Shown here: one piece after another, positions 7,595 through 16,843 of the stretch | Layout: every line of letters starts with the position of its first letter | How positions within the stretch are numbered: the first letter of the stretch is position 1 | NCBI RefSeq assembly: GCF_020639365.1 | Contig: NZ_JAINUL010000001.1 | Location: forward strand, 1,849,344-1,913,343 | Source: Streptomyces flavotricini | GTDB taxonomy: Bacteria; Actinomycetota; Actinomycetes; Streptomycetales; Streptomycetaceae | DNA: 64,000 bases | Direction: 5' to 3' | The notes under the pieces: model-generated | Told to the model about the DNA's origin: nothing | Seen by the model: only the letters and a program-made list of their open reading frames with translations | The model's database searches: none | Program-made: the position numbers and the translations under genes

Positions 7595-9259
7595 CTAGGC
7601 TTCCTTGTCGGTGGACGGCATGAGTGCCCCGTTGCCGAGTCCGTCGCGGGCCAGCTCCACTGCCTGACGGCCGAGGTCCGCGGCCTCTCGGACGCGTTCC
7701 TCGAACTCCTGGATCGCGATGAACGCCCGCCCATAGCGGCGCTGCGCCTCGATCTCCATCTTCGGGACCCGGCCGCTTCGGGCGTCGAAGCGATAGGTGC
7801 CGCTGGCGCTGGTCGAGCGCCGGGCGTTCGCCGTGCTGTGCAGGAAACCCCGTAGGTAGTCGGTGTCCAGCTGGTCGCTGACCGAAGCCGGCTCGGCATC
7901 GCCGTAATCGACGAGTCCGGCCCGCGCGAGTTCGGCGACGCTCACCGTCGAGGCGTCCAGGGTTCCGGGACCGGTCCCCTCGGCGAGGGCCGGAAGGAGT
8001 GCGGCGAGCTGGGCGAGCTGCTGCTCCAGCCGTGCCCGCAGGGATTCATACTCTGCACGGTAGTCGCGGTGCGAGGCCAGGATGTGCCGGCCGGGGGTGA
8101 GGTCGACGGCGTCGTCCAGCAGGTCGACCAAGGGAGCGTCCACCACTTGGTGCGGGGCAGGATCCAGTGGTCCGTCCGGATGGTTGGCGGTCAGATCGAC
8201 CAGCCGCACGGTGGTCGCCACGTCACCGGTGCTCAGGGGGCGGGTGAGCTGCCAGACATGGACAGGGAGTGCGTGCGAGGCCGCGACTCCGCCGGGCAGG
8301 GCGACGATTTGTGTCAGTACCCCGCGCCGTACGAGCTCGGCCCGGATCCGGCGGCCTGCCTTGCGGTACGCGACCGATGCGGGCATGACCATGAGGACCC
8401 GGCCGCCCGGAGCGGTATGGGCGTACGCGTGTTGCAGCCAGGCCAGTTCACCCTCGGCCTTGGGCGGTGTGCCGAACTCCCATCGCGAGTCCAGCAACAG
8501 GGCCTCCCGGCCCCAGTCGGTGACGCCGACGGGCGGGTCGCACACCACCAGATCGGCTCGCACCTGCGGCCACTGGTCGGCGCAGAGCGAATCACCTTCG
8601 GTGACGGAGACATCCGCCTGCCCGCCCAGGTCGGCCCGGAGCTGGGCCAGGCGCGCACTGTGCGGCTCCCGCTCCTGCCCGAAACGTTTCAGCCCGTGCC
8701 TGGGCCCGACGGTGAGCAGCAGCGTGCCGATGCCACAGGCCGGGTCCAGCACGGTGGTGTCCGCGGGCAGGGTCCCGGCAAAATGGCGCAGGGCGCGAAG
8801 GATCCGCTCGGAGGTGACGTGGTCGGAGCCGGAGCGGCCGACGGAATCGGTGATCCGGGTGGCCAGCCCTTCGACGACCGAGGCGGCGGAGCCGGAGCGG
8901 ACCAGTTCCTCGGACAGCCGGACGGCGTCGGCGGGAAGATCCGGGGTGGTTTCGGCCTGCGCCAGCCGCCTGGCGATGTCTGCGACGCCGGCGACCGTCT
9001 CCTCACCGTAGGCGGCCCGCACCGCCTGCCAGAGCCTGACCTCGTCCGAGACGTCCTGTCCCTTGTGCTGCCTGTCCAGCCACGCCTGCACCTCGGTGAA
9101 GGCGAAGAGCGGACTGTTCACACCGCCACCTCTGGGAGCGGGAAAGTCTTCATGGCGACGACGCCAATTGGAGACAGCCGCCCGCGTCACACCTGCGAGG
9201 CGGGCGATCTCGGACCCGGAAACCAGCTGCTCCGGCGAAGCACCCTCCACATCAGCCAT
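7595..9259 (-). CDS. HTH-fused N6-adenine DNA methylase, atypical motif IV and short target-recognition region
   Basis: 554 residues from ATG 9259. An HTH (GVTRAAVSNWRRRHEDFP, about residues 23-40) is followed by a winged part (FTEVQAWLDRQ), helical spacer, then the methylase core. Motif I DPACGIGTLL sits near residue 172. Motif IV near residue 241 reads CDPPVG, not the usual NPPF/Y. The C-terminal recognition part is short (ARAGLVDYGDAEP joined almost directly to TDYLRGFLHS), whereas the paralogue at 18707 has roughly 70 more residues here. It closes the minus-strand PIWI-RE operon but is separated from it by 96 bases holding its own operator-like palindromes. It may be a weak or partner methylase. 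Methylase fold is sure; activity is uncertain. Confidence 0.85.
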   Translation of the reverse strand: MADVEGASPEQLVSGSEIARLAGVTRAAVSNWRRRHEDFPAPRGGGVNSPLFAFTEVQAWLDRQHKGQDVSDEVRLWQAVRAAYGEETVAGVADIARRLAQAETTPDLPADAVRLSEELVRSGSAASVVEGLATRITDSVGRSGSDHVTSERILRALRHFAGTLPADTTVLDPACGIGTLLLTVGPRHGLKRFGQEREPHSARLAQLRADLGGQADVSVTEGDSLCADQWPQVRADLVVCDPPVGVTDWGREALLLDSRWEFGTPPKAEGELAWLQHAYAHTAPGGRVLMVMPASVAYRKAGRRIRAELVRRGVLTQIVALPGGVAASHALPVHVWQLTRPLSTGDVATTVRLVDLTANHPDGPLDPAPHQVVDAPLVDLLDDAVDLTPGRHILASHRDYRAEYESLRARLEQQLAQLAALLPALAEGTGPGTLDASTVSVAELARAGLVDYGDAEPASVSDQLDTDYLRGFLHSTANARRSTSASGTYRFDARSGRVPKMEIEAQRRYGRAFIAIQEFEERVREAADLGRQAVELARDGLGNGALMPSTDKEA

Positions 9260-9298
9260 GACGCCAGCGTACACGACCACCCCAGCGATTGACTTTCA

Positions 9299-9330
9299 CA
9301 ACATGTTGACACCGTACACACACCGTGTCA
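9299..9330. promoter_or_regulatory. Operator-like palindromes upstream of the first methylase
   Basis: Two inverted repeats lie in the 96 bases between the pPIWI_RE stop and the methylase start. CAACATGTTG (9299-9308) is a perfect 10-base palindrome. TGACAC-N12-GTGTCA (9307-9312 and 9325-9330) forms a 24-base near-palindrome. The sequence is visibly lower in GC than its surroundings. The methylase carries an HTH, so autoregulation is a natural guess; that is inference. Confidence 0.45.
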
Positions 9331-9355
9331 TACGAGGCCTACCAGTGCCGGTCCA

Positions 9356-12202
9356 CTACTCCTCGTCGCAGTCGTCCTCGGGGAAGTCGAAGGCCAGCTG
9401 CTCGACGGACCCCTGGCTGTCGGCAGACTGCTCCTCCTTGGCGTCGGTGTCGACCGTGTCGTCCTCGTCGTGCGGGAGGGCGTACTCGTCAGCGAGCCGC
9501 GCGAGGTGCAGGACCAGTGGCAGCCCGAGCACGTCGCGGTAGTCGTCGTCACAGATGCGCTGCTGGTGGACGACCGCCGCCCATGCCTCCGGATCGTCCC
9601 CCGGCTGAAGGCAGGCGACCGTCAGTTCCAGGAGCTCCGGATTCCACGCGTTGGCCTTCGGCCGGAAGGCGTTCTTGCCCGAGGCGTTGGTGTGAGCGGT
9701 GAGCTTCGCGTCCTCGTTGGTGAGTTTGGTCTGCGTACTGGCCTTACCGGCCGTGCTGTAGAAGACACGACCGGAGTCCCCGGCCACACGGGACACCCAC
9801 AGGCCGCCGGCGAAACCGGCCCGCTGCATGCCCTTGTGCTTCGCGTCGAGCTCCTCCGCCTCCGCCCACCACTGAGGGGTCTCGTCACGCCCGCTGTCGG
9901 CCACGCGCACGACCCGGAGCTGCTTGCCGTAGAGGCCGATCCGCTGGACGGGCCCGCCGTCCAGACCGAGCCGGTCCTGCTGCAGTCCGTCGTTGCGCAA
10001 CCACGGCCAGCGCTTGCGCACGTCCTGCGCGTGTACGAACACCAGCGTCGGGGCGCTGCGCAGGCCGGCCACGGTCTTCTTGACGAATGCGGCCACGTGC
10101 GCGGACTGCTGTGCCGCCGAACTGAGATCCGTGTCCCTGCCCCGTCCGGTGAGGGACTTCAGCAGCTCCGGGTACGGCACCCACTCGTGCATGTCGGCGG
10201 TCTTGCCCAGCACACATTTCGTTCCGGGTCGGATGAGGACGGCGATGGGAGTGAACTGCGACCTTCCGGTGGGACCGTCGCGGCGCTGCTCGACCAGGTG
10301 GAAGGCGAGCTGGTTGAGCCCGGACGGAATCAGCTCGTCACCGAAGGTGTGCTGCGGGATGAAGCGCGTACCGGTCTGCCGGATGCCGTCCGCCCAGGCC
10401 GCCTCGGCACGGATGACGGCCTCCTCGGCCGCCTTCTGCGGCTCCAGGTCCTGGTCCAAGGGGCGGAGGAACTGGGTGACCAGACCGGCCTCGGCGCAGC
10501 CGAGGCGGATGGCGTACTTGGGGTCGGCCCGCCGCTTGGCGTTGCGGAAGCTCTCCTCCCCTTCCAGCTCCACGAAGGCGACCTGCGCACCGGTCACCGG
10601 CAGGCGACCCGGTGCCAGTGCCGCCGCGACCTTGCGGCGGCGGTCGTCGATCGCCTGTTCGTGTTCCTTTCCGCGGCGGGGCACCCTCTCCCCGCCGAGC
10701 GGCGCGCCCAGCTCACCGAGCGGCAGTGCGCACAGCTTGACCGAGAGCTCCGGTGTGTCCCACCGCCAGATCTCACCCGTCCCTTCCCGCCGGTGGCCGA
10801 CCAGGCCAAGGCCCGCTTCCGCTGCCGCGAGCACCCGATCCCGCTGGTCATCGGTCTGGTAGAGGACCAGACCGACGAGCCCGGCGCCGTCGAGGGCCGC
10901 GGCGAGGCGGGCCCTGCGCTTGACCGCGTTGTCGGCGAGACGCTGTTCCCGCTTTCCGAGGGCGGCGGCCAGGTCCCCGGGCTTCTTCTCCACCTTGGGG
11001 ACGGACGGCAGAGGCTGGAGCTGGCGCTTCGGCGGGCCGGCGTACCGGCTGCGTACGAGCAGCGGCACCGGTACGAGCTCCGGGGCGAGCGCCTGCTCGG
11101 CCCACTCCGTGAGCCGCCGCCGCTCGCTCGGCATCAGACCGGTGCCGACAGGATGTGCCCCCATCGCCGCCTGGTGGCCGACGGCCAGAGACAGCCCGCC
11201 CCTCCCGCCGATCCAGTGGTCGGCCTCCTTGACGAGTCGGTCCACGGACGGCAGGGCGTCGAGCGCGGTGACGTAGCCGAGCATGCCCTGCACTCCGCCC
11301 TGGCTCCAGTCCGTGGTGCCGTTGCGCCAGCGGATGGCCGCCACGGAGAACGCGGGCGAGGACGGGCCGTCCGGGACGAGCGAAGTGTCGGGCAGCAGGT
11401 AGACGGAGACGCCCCTCTGGTACGGCATCCACACCTTCCCCGTGACGAAGCGGCGGATGCCGGTCGCCAGGTGCACTCGGGGGACGGAGGAGAAGGGTGA
11501 GGTGCGGACCGTGATCCTGATACGGGCCGCATAGTAGGAGGGCGCCTTGCCCGACTCGATCTTCCGCGGGGGCCAGGACATCAGCTCCGCACCGCCGCTG
11601 CCGAGGCCCCGGGCGCCCGGGAGCTGGGCCACCCGTCGGAACGCCAGGCGTTCGCCGTTGTGCTCGTAAGGTTCCTGCCGCTCGATCCGGCCAGCCAGGA
11701 CCTCCGGCAGCAGCCGGTACACGTGGTTCGCGGGCAGGGCGGTCCCCCCGGGAGACAGCTCCTGTTCGAACAGGTCCACCATGCCAAGTTGCCAGTACGG
11801 GAGCGCCGGACCCAGGTCCCGGAAGGTGTCCATCAGCTGGGCACCGGTGGCGGGGTCGTCCGGGTTCTTGCCGAGGTTCCTGAGCCACGCGGCGATGTAG
11901 GTGTTCATGACCGACATCGGGTACTCCTGCTCGCAGTACAGCCAAGGGCGCTGCGAGCCGAAGGTGGCCGTCCCGTCGACGGTGACGATGTCGGGTGCGG
12001 TCGCACGCATCAGCTGGTTGACCGCCTGCGTGGGCACGGTGCGGCGCCAGGCGGCCTCGCGCTCCGTCAGGCCGGCACGGCGCAGCTCCAGAAGCGGCCG
12101 CTCCCATTCGGCGGGCAGCGCGAGCGTGTGCATCGGGACCGCGAAGGAGCCGCGCGAAGGGTCGGCCGTGTAGGCCGCAGTCCGGATGTGCTGGTATTCC
12201 AC
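9356..12202 (-). CDS. pPIWI_RE family Argonaute-like protein
   Basis: A 948-residue protein. GTG 12202 is preferred because AGGGAGAA lies 9 bases upstream; GTG 12238 is the alternative. The N-terminal 450 residues show no common motif. A MID-like segment reads ADPKYAIRLGCAEAGLVTQF (about residue 560), matching what is known of the MID part of this family. An RNase H-fold PIWI region follows: FTPIAVLIRPG near 650, HEWVPYPELLKSL near 672, GLWVSRVAGDSGRVFYS near 800, and the end HQQRICDDDYRDVLGLPLVLHLARL near 880, like other Argonautes ending in a Pro-Leu-X-Leu-His helix. The C-tail is acidic (DEDDTVDTDAKEE). PIWI-RE proteins are known from three-gene units with a DinG-like helicase and an REase; both sit directly upstream here. 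Whether the RNase H site is active cannot be judged by eye. Confidence 0.87.
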   Translation of the reverse strand: MEYQHIRTAAYTADPSRGSFAVPMHTLALPAEWERPLLELRRAGLTEREAAWRRTVPTQAVNQLMRATAPDIVTVDGTATFGSQRPWLYCEQEYPMSVMNTYIAAWLRNLGKNPDDPATGAQLMDTFRDLGPALPYWQLGMVDLFEQELSPGGTALPANHVYRLLPEVLAGRIERQEPYEHNGERLAFRRVAQLPGARGLGSGGAELMSWPPRKIESGKAPSYYAARIRITVRTSPFSSVPRVHLATGIRRFVTGKVWMPYQRGVSVYLLPDTSLVPDGPSSPAFSVAAIRWRNGTTDWSQGGVQGMLGYVTALDALPSVDRLVKEADHWIGGRGGLSLAVGHQAAMGAHPVGTGLMPSERRRLTEWAEQALAPELVPVPLLVRSRYAGPPKRQLQPLPSVPKVEKKPGDLAAALGKREQRLADNAVKRRARLAAALDGAGLVGLVLYQTDDQRDRVLAAAEAGLGLVGHRREGTGEIWRWDTPELSVKLCALPLGELGAPLGGERVPRRGKEHEQAIDDRRRKVAAALAPGRLPVTGAQVAFVELEGEESFRNAKRRADPKYAIRLGCAEAGLVTQFLRPLDQDLEPQKAAEEAVIRAEAAWADGIRQTGTRFIPQHTFGDELIPSGLNQLAFHLVEQRRDGPTGRSQFTPIAVLIRPGTKCVLGKTADMHEWVPYPELLKSLTGRGRDTDLSSAAQQSAHVAAFVKKTVAGLRSAPTLVFVHAQDVRKRWPWLRNDGLQQDRLGLDGGPVQRIGLYGKQLRVVRVADSGRDETPQWWAEAEELDAKHKGMQRAGFAGGLWVSRVAGDSGRVFYSTAGKASTQTKLTNEDAKLTAHTNASGKNAFRPKANAWNPELLELTVACLQPGDDPEAWAAVVHQQRICDDDYRDVLGLPLVLHLARLADEYALPHDEDDTVDTDAKEEQSADSQGSVEQLAFDFPEDDCDEE

Positions 12203-12258
12203 TGAGTGGTTCTCCCTGTACGAGGGCGGGTGTGGCACAGAGGTCGGTTCGGCGTCGG

Positions 12259-15200
12259 TCAGCCCATGTCGGCCAGCGCCCGGTAGAGGGGCTCGTACAG
12301 CTCCTGCACGAGCGACTTGTCGATGGCGGCCAGATCGGAGTCGGGGTCGTCGAGGAAGTAGGGGGCGAGCGCCTCACGCATGCTCGCCAGCAGGCTGGTC
12401 TCGGGGGTGTCGGTGGCCTGGAAGCCGGCCTCACGCGGCGAGAACGCGGCGTCGACGAAAACCACCCGGGCCGGCACGCCTCCACGTACCAGGCGGCCGA
12501 TGACCTGCCAGATGACCACCAGTTGGTCCCAGGTGAACGCGGTCTTCTCGTCCTCGCGCAGACTGGACCAGGCCAGGCGCCGGGTCAGCAGACGGTTCCA
12601 CTGGCGGCGCGCGCGGCTACGGAAGGCGACCGCTGCCCGGTCAGGGGTGGCTGCGGCCAGCGCGGCTTGCTTGAAAGTCCCGTCGGTGTCCCTGAGCTGG
12701 CGCACCGCCCAGTCGTTGATCGCCTGAATGGCGAGAGAGATGTCGTCGGGCCTGGGGTGCGGCCGGGCCAGGAAGTACACGCTTCCGATGGCGGCCTTCC
12801 CCCCGCTGAGCACGATGTTGTGCCCACGCTCCACAGCGAGCAGGGGAGCCACCAGCAGGTCACCACCGACCGCGGGAAAGGACCGGACGTCGCCACGAGG
12901 CAAGGTGCGCACCCCGTTGTCCTCGGGCATCCTGGTCCAGGCGGTGTCGGAGTCGGCGTCATCGGAGACGAGTTGGGTCACCCGGCCGTTCCACTCGGGG
13001 ATCTGGTTGAGGTATTCAGCGGCCCGGCGGGCCTCGTCGTAGCTACCGACGAGCAGCAGGATCCGGCGCCGCTCCGGGTCTTCGATCTCGGCGAGCTCGG
13101 TGTCGAGCATGCTGACGGCGTCCGGCAGGCTGCGGTCGGGTACGGCGAGCTGGTGCAGCATGTGGATCAGCGCCTGCGGTCGCTCTTCCGGGTCACAGCC
13201 GGACAAGCGGAGGGGTTTGGGGTGGGGGCTGTCGGGCCAATAGAGGAACTCCTTGCGGAACTCGGTATCGAGCACCGCGCGGATCTCGGAGTCGAGCGGA
13301 CGCAGGATCGCGCCGACCGGGGCATGGAGGTGGTATCGGCTCGACGTCCCAGCCCAGCTGGTGGCAGACATCAGCAGGACGTGCGGGCCAGGGCGGCCGT
13401 CGACGGCGCACAGGTCGCCCAGTCGCATGAGCAGCTCCCTGCCCACCCCGTTGCAGCGGAAGAAACGCAACTCGCCACTTCGGTCGCCGTCTCGCTCGCG
13501 CTCGTCGTGCCGGAACTGGAAGCCGAGCACATTACCCATGGGTGATTCGGGAATTACGGCCTCGTAGTCCTTGGGCGGTCGGCGGGAGAGCACGTTGGAG
13601 GTGACGTCCAGGTTCAGGGCCGCCTCGACCCGGGGCCACAGCGTGGTCATGAAGTCCAGCCGGCTGTGCAGCGCGGCCAACAGCAAGGTGAACTCGAACC
13701 GCCTGACCTGGAGGTCCGGCTGGTCCAGGACGCCGGAGTCCTGGTCGACGACGGCGGCGAGGGTCTCCCGCAGGCGCTCCCGCGTCCGGGCACCCTGCGG
13801 GGCGTGCAGGAGTTCCAGGGCCAGGTGGACGAAGGTGTTGACCACGGAGGTGATCTCGTCCTGCTCGCCGTCGGACTGGTGCTCGTGCAATGGGCCGTCT
13901 CGGAAACGGAGCAGGGCCGCGTCCAGGACACGGGCGGCTGCCGGGAGCTCCTCGCCCTTGCGCCGCGCGGGGAACCAGCTGTCGAGCAGAAGGCTGTGCA
14001 GGGTGAAGGCGCTGAAGTAGTCGACGCTGATCCACTTCCGGATTTCGGCATGCTGCACCAGCAGGGCGAAGATCCGGTCCGTCGCCGCGCTGACCGTGTT
14101 GACGGCGTTGGTCCAGTCGTCCACGTCCCGAGCGGACAGCTGAAGCCGCCCGTCGCGTGCCATCTGCTGGAACTTGTGCACGGCGACCTCGTCGAACCAC
14201 GAGTTCGGCGACCGTCCCACGAGTGTGCTGGCCGGCGCGAAGGCCGTGTCGAGCTGCATCTGGACCCTGTCCGCCTCGTCGACGATGACCAGGTCGCTCA
14301 ATCGGCAGGCGAGTTCGAGATAGCGCAGCTGCTCCTGGTGCTGGTGCCGGGGCACCGCGCTGTGTACGAGCCCTGCAGGGGTGGCGACCCAGACCTGGGC
14401 GTCGACCAGGTCGCGGGCGGCCCGGTGGCGTGGGCAACGGTTCCACAGTGGGCATAGACGGCGTTGCGGAGTCGGCCGGCTCCGGCGCGGACCAGGATCC
14501 CCGTCGAGTGACGGGTCGCCCTCGTCCTCGGTGTGCTCGGGAACCGTGTAGAGGCCGAGGCAGGGCGCCTCCCGGATGCCGAGCGGCCGCCGCGCCTCCA
14601 GTCCGCGCAGCACGTCCACCGGGCAGGCGCTGCTGAGGTGGGTGAACCCGGGATGGTCGTGTCCGAGCATGGTGGCGGCCCCCGCGGTGGCCGTCCGGCG
14701 GTGGAGCCGGCTGATGTTCCGCTCCCGGGTCGAGTGTCCGAGTACGGGAGCGGCTCTGATGCCCAGACGGTCGAACTGCTCGACCACGGCCAGGGTCTCG
14801 GCGACGTCCCCCACGACGATGGTGACCCGGAGGCCGGGCGGCTGGCTCACCACATGGAACGTGAGGATGTCGCGGATGGTCGACTTGCCGGCGCCGACCA
14901 TGCCGACCATGTGCAGCAGCCGGTCGATCTGCAGCCGGCCCTGTTCGACGAACCGCCCGAGCTCGTCGTCGCGTACGAGCAGCCTGACGCGGCGCAGTCG
15001 CCGCGCCCAGCCGCTGCGTGGACCGTCCGGTGCGAGGGCTTCGACGGCGTCCATGGCCATGGCCGCCTTCTCCAGGTCCTCCCACGTCACCTCGACGGGG
15101 GCACCCCTTCCCGCTGTGGGAGCGTCGAGGGCGTGGGATCGGGGCAGCGTGTCCGACAGCAGGTCCTCGGTGAACTCGACCGAGTGGATGCGGTCCTGGA

Positions 15201-15687
15201 CCCGGAAGGTGTACTCCCCGGCCGCGGCGGACGCAACCTCCTGGGTCGCGAACGCGGGTGCGCTGGTGAGTAGTTCCTCGAAGACCTGGAATCGCTGGGC
15301 GGCCCGGGCCGGAGTACGGCGGCGTGGCCGGCTCTCCAGGCTGGCCAGGTCGTATCCGCGAAGCTGCTGGGGCACCGACATGTACGCCGTGACTTGCTCT
15401 CTCCAGGCCCGCCCCCGCCTCAGATCCCAGAGGTAGTGCCGGGCCCGGAGGATGCGCAGGCGCTGCTCATCGGTATGGACATCGCCGAAGGCCTCGCTGT
15501 ACGGGTAGCCACCGAGCAGCGGCCAAGTGTCCGCGGCCGTGCGGCTGGGCATGGCGCTCTCCAGCAGGTAGAGGCCTAGCTCGACGTCGAGCAGGTCTCC
15601 GGGCCGGAAGGCCGCCAGGGCCTGGGGCCAGGCCTCGGCGAGCTGCCGAGGTGAGCAGCGCCGGTGCCATCCACTGCGGTCACGCAT
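12259..15687 (-). CDS. DinG/XPD-like superfamily 2 helicase of the pPIWI_RE three-gene unit, with iron-sulfur-type cysteines
   Basis: 1142 residues. Start ATG 15687 overlaps the upstream REase gene by eight bases. The N-terminal 110 residues (ALAAFRPGDLLDVELGLYLL, LGGYPYSEAFGDVHTDEQRL) resemble the pPIWI_RE_Z region. Walker A MVGAGKST lies near residue 262. Four cysteines near 355, 376, 412 and 418 (SSACPVD, EAPCLGL, RRLCPLWNRCPRHR) fall between Walker A and the DEAD box, exactly where XPD/DinG helicases hold a 4Fe-4S cluster. Motif II VIVDEADR is near 468. Motif VI WQVIGRLVRGG lies near the C-terminus. Likely role is unwinding DNA or RNA-DNA hybrid for the PIWI-RE protein and its nucleases; this follows the published family prediction. 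Confidence 0.87.
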   Translation of the reverse strand: MRDRSGWHRRCSPRQLAEAWPQALAAFRPGDLLDVELGLYLLESAMPSRTAADTWPLLGGYPYSEAFGDVHTDEQRLRILRARHYLWDLRRGRAWREQVTAYMSVPQQLRGYDLASLESRPRRRTPARAAQRFQVFEELLTSAPAFATQEVASAAAGEYTFRVQDRIHSVEFTEDLLSDTLPRSHALDAPTAGRGAPVEVTWEDLEKAAMAMDAVEALAPDGPRSGWARRLRRVRLLVRDDELGRFVEQGRLQIDRLLHMVGMVGAGKSTIRDILTFHVVSQPPGLRVTIVVGDVAETLAVVEQFDRLGIRAAPVLGHSTRERNISRLHRRTATAGAATMLGHDHPGFTHLSSACPVDVLRGLEARRPLGIREAPCLGLYTVPEHTEDEGDPSLDGDPGPRRSRPTPQRRLCPLWNRCPRHRAARDLVDAQVWVATPAGLVHSAVPRHQHQEQLRYLELACRLSDLVIVDEADRVQMQLDTAFAPASTLVGRSPNSWFDEVAVHKFQQMARDGRLQLSARDVDDWTNAVNTVSAATDRIFALLVQHAEIRKWISVDYFSAFTLHSLLLDSWFPARRKGEELPAAARVLDAALLRFRDGPLHEHQSDGEQDEITSVVNTFVHLALELLHAPQGARTRERLRETLAAVVDQDSGVLDQPDLQVRRFEFTLLLAALHSRLDFMTTLWPRVEAALNLDVTSNVLSRRPPKDYEAVIPESPMGNVLGFQFRHDERERDGDRSGELRFFRCNGVGRELLMRLGDLCAVDGRPGPHVLLMSATSWAGTSSRYHLHAPVGAILRPLDSEIRAVLDTEFRKEFLYWPDSPHPKPLRLSGCDPEERPQALIHMLHQLAVPDRSLPDAVSMLDTELAEIEDPERRRILLLVGSYDEARRAAEYLNQIPEWNGRVTQLVSDDADSDTAWTRMPEDNGVRTLPRGDVRSFPAVGGDLLVAPLLAVERGHNIVLSGGKAAIGSVYFLARPHPRPDDISLAIQAINDWAVRQLRDTDGTFKQAALAAATPDRAAVAFRSRARRQWNRLLTRRLAWSSLREDEKTAFTWDQLVVIWQVIGRLVRGGVPARVVFVDAAFSPREAGFQATDTPETSLLASMREALAPYFLDDPDSDLAAIDKSLVQELYEPLYRALADMG

Positions 15688-16843
15688 GCAGGCCTCCGTC
15701 GCGTGTGTGCTTCGTTTCGGACAGTTCGCCGGCGACCAGCCGGAGAAAGGCACGGTCGTCCAGCAGGGTTACGCGTTCGACCAGGTCCTCGGGCAGGTTG
15801 CGCAGGAACTGGCGCCCGTACGCCTCGTTCTCCTGAAAGCGGTAGCGCGGTACGACGAGGAAGGCCCGCTCATAGGGCGGTTCGGTGCGGAACGGGGTGA
15901 GCGTGCGGGCGAGCAGGACGGGGTTGACCCAGTCCTTGACGTCCACTGCCCAGTGGCGGCCGCCGGGCAACGGCACCCGGAGGTCATAAGCGTCGTAGTT
16001 GGGCCACATCTCGGCCCGGATTCCGAACCTCGCCAGCAGCGCGGACTCCAGCTCGGTCTCCGCGAGCCCTGGGCTGGTGATGAACATCCTCAAGGGGCGG
16101 CTGAGCTGGAATACCCCTCCCCGCTCCGCCCGGAGCGCCCTGCCGGGGCGGCCGGCCCGCCCGTCCCGGCGGCAGCGGTCGAGCTCGCACCGGTGGCCGC
16201 CCGGCAGCAGTGGCACCATCAGGCAGCCGCACCGCTCGCACTGGCTGTAGGCACCGTCGCGCAGATACGAGGCAGGGGCCGGCTCGTAGCAGCGCTTGAT
16301 GACCTGCTGAAGCAGCATCCCGCATGCGGGGTCGCCGCCGAGGAGAGCGAGCTCGACGCCCGTCAGGACGGGCTTGGTGGTGAGCAGCTTGCGGAACGCG
16401 GTGTATGCGTGCGGCGCATTCGCTGCGCGGCAGACCGCCAGTGCCTCCAGGATCCGGTCGTTCTCGAACAGTTCCGCTGCGGGGTCGGCAGCGCTGATCT
16501 CCCATTCCAGACATAGCTGGTGCGGCAGCCGGGTTTCGGGGTCGACCAGCCGGGTGTCACCGGTGCGCAGTTCCTCGGGCAGGGCGAGGGGCCACCGCCC
16601 CAGCGGGCGTTCGGCAGCCCACCGCGCCATGTCCGGCACGCTCCCCGGTGGTTCCACGCCAGCCCGAAGGCAGTGCAGGACCAGGCGGTTGTAGGCGTTC
16701 TGCACGTTGGCCGGATAGACCGGGTTCGGGACTGTGCGCTGCCGCGAGAGCATGAGCAGCGCGCATGCGACCAGGCGCAGCAGGTTCTCGTCCGGCATGG
16801 CGGAAGTACCACCGGACCGTTCGGGCAGGCTCGCGGTTGTCAT
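15680..16843 (-). CDS. PD-(D/E)XK nuclease associated with pPIWI_RE (REase with Y-type N-terminus)
   Basis: 387 residues from ATG 16843, overlapping the upstream nuclease gene by four bases (ATGA). The N-terminal part (LLRLVACALLMLSRQRTVPN, NVQNAYNRLVLHCLRAG) fits the pPIWI_RE_Y region. A cysteine cluster CERCGC...CELDRC (about residues 202-224) looks like a zinc ribbon. The nuclease core follows: helix TELESALLARFG, strand YDAYDLRVPLPGG, strand HWAVDVKDW with D301 and K303, then RAFLVVPRYRF. The D...DVK arrangement is intact, so DNA cleavage is expected. It is the third conserved partner of PIWI-RE proteins. The tight overlaps on both sides indicate a single translationally coupled operon. 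Confidence 0.85.
   Translation of the reverse strand: MTTASLPERSGGTSAMPDENLLRLVACALLMLSRQRTVPNPVYPANVQNAYNRLVLHCLRAGVEPPGSVPDMARWAAERPLGRWPLALPEELRTGDTRLVDPETRLPHQLCLEWEISAADPAAELFENDRILEALAVCRAANAPHAYTAFRKLLTTKPVLTGVELALLGGDPACGMLLQQVIKRCYEPAPASYLRDGAYSQCERCGCLMVPLLPGGHRCELDRCRRDGRAGRPGRALRAERGGVFQLSRPLRMFITSPGLAETELESALLARFGIRAEMWPNYDAYDLRVPLPGGRHWAVDVKDWVNPVLLARTLTPFRTEPPYERAFLVVPRYRFQENEAYGRQFLRNLPEDLVERVTLLDDRAFLRLVAGELSETKHTRDGGLHA

Noticed and set aside
15680..15753. Earlier start of the DinG-like helicase at 15753
   Set aside because: It would overlap the REase gene by 74 bases; ATG 15687 gives a normal eight-base overlap and keeps the conserved N-terminal region.
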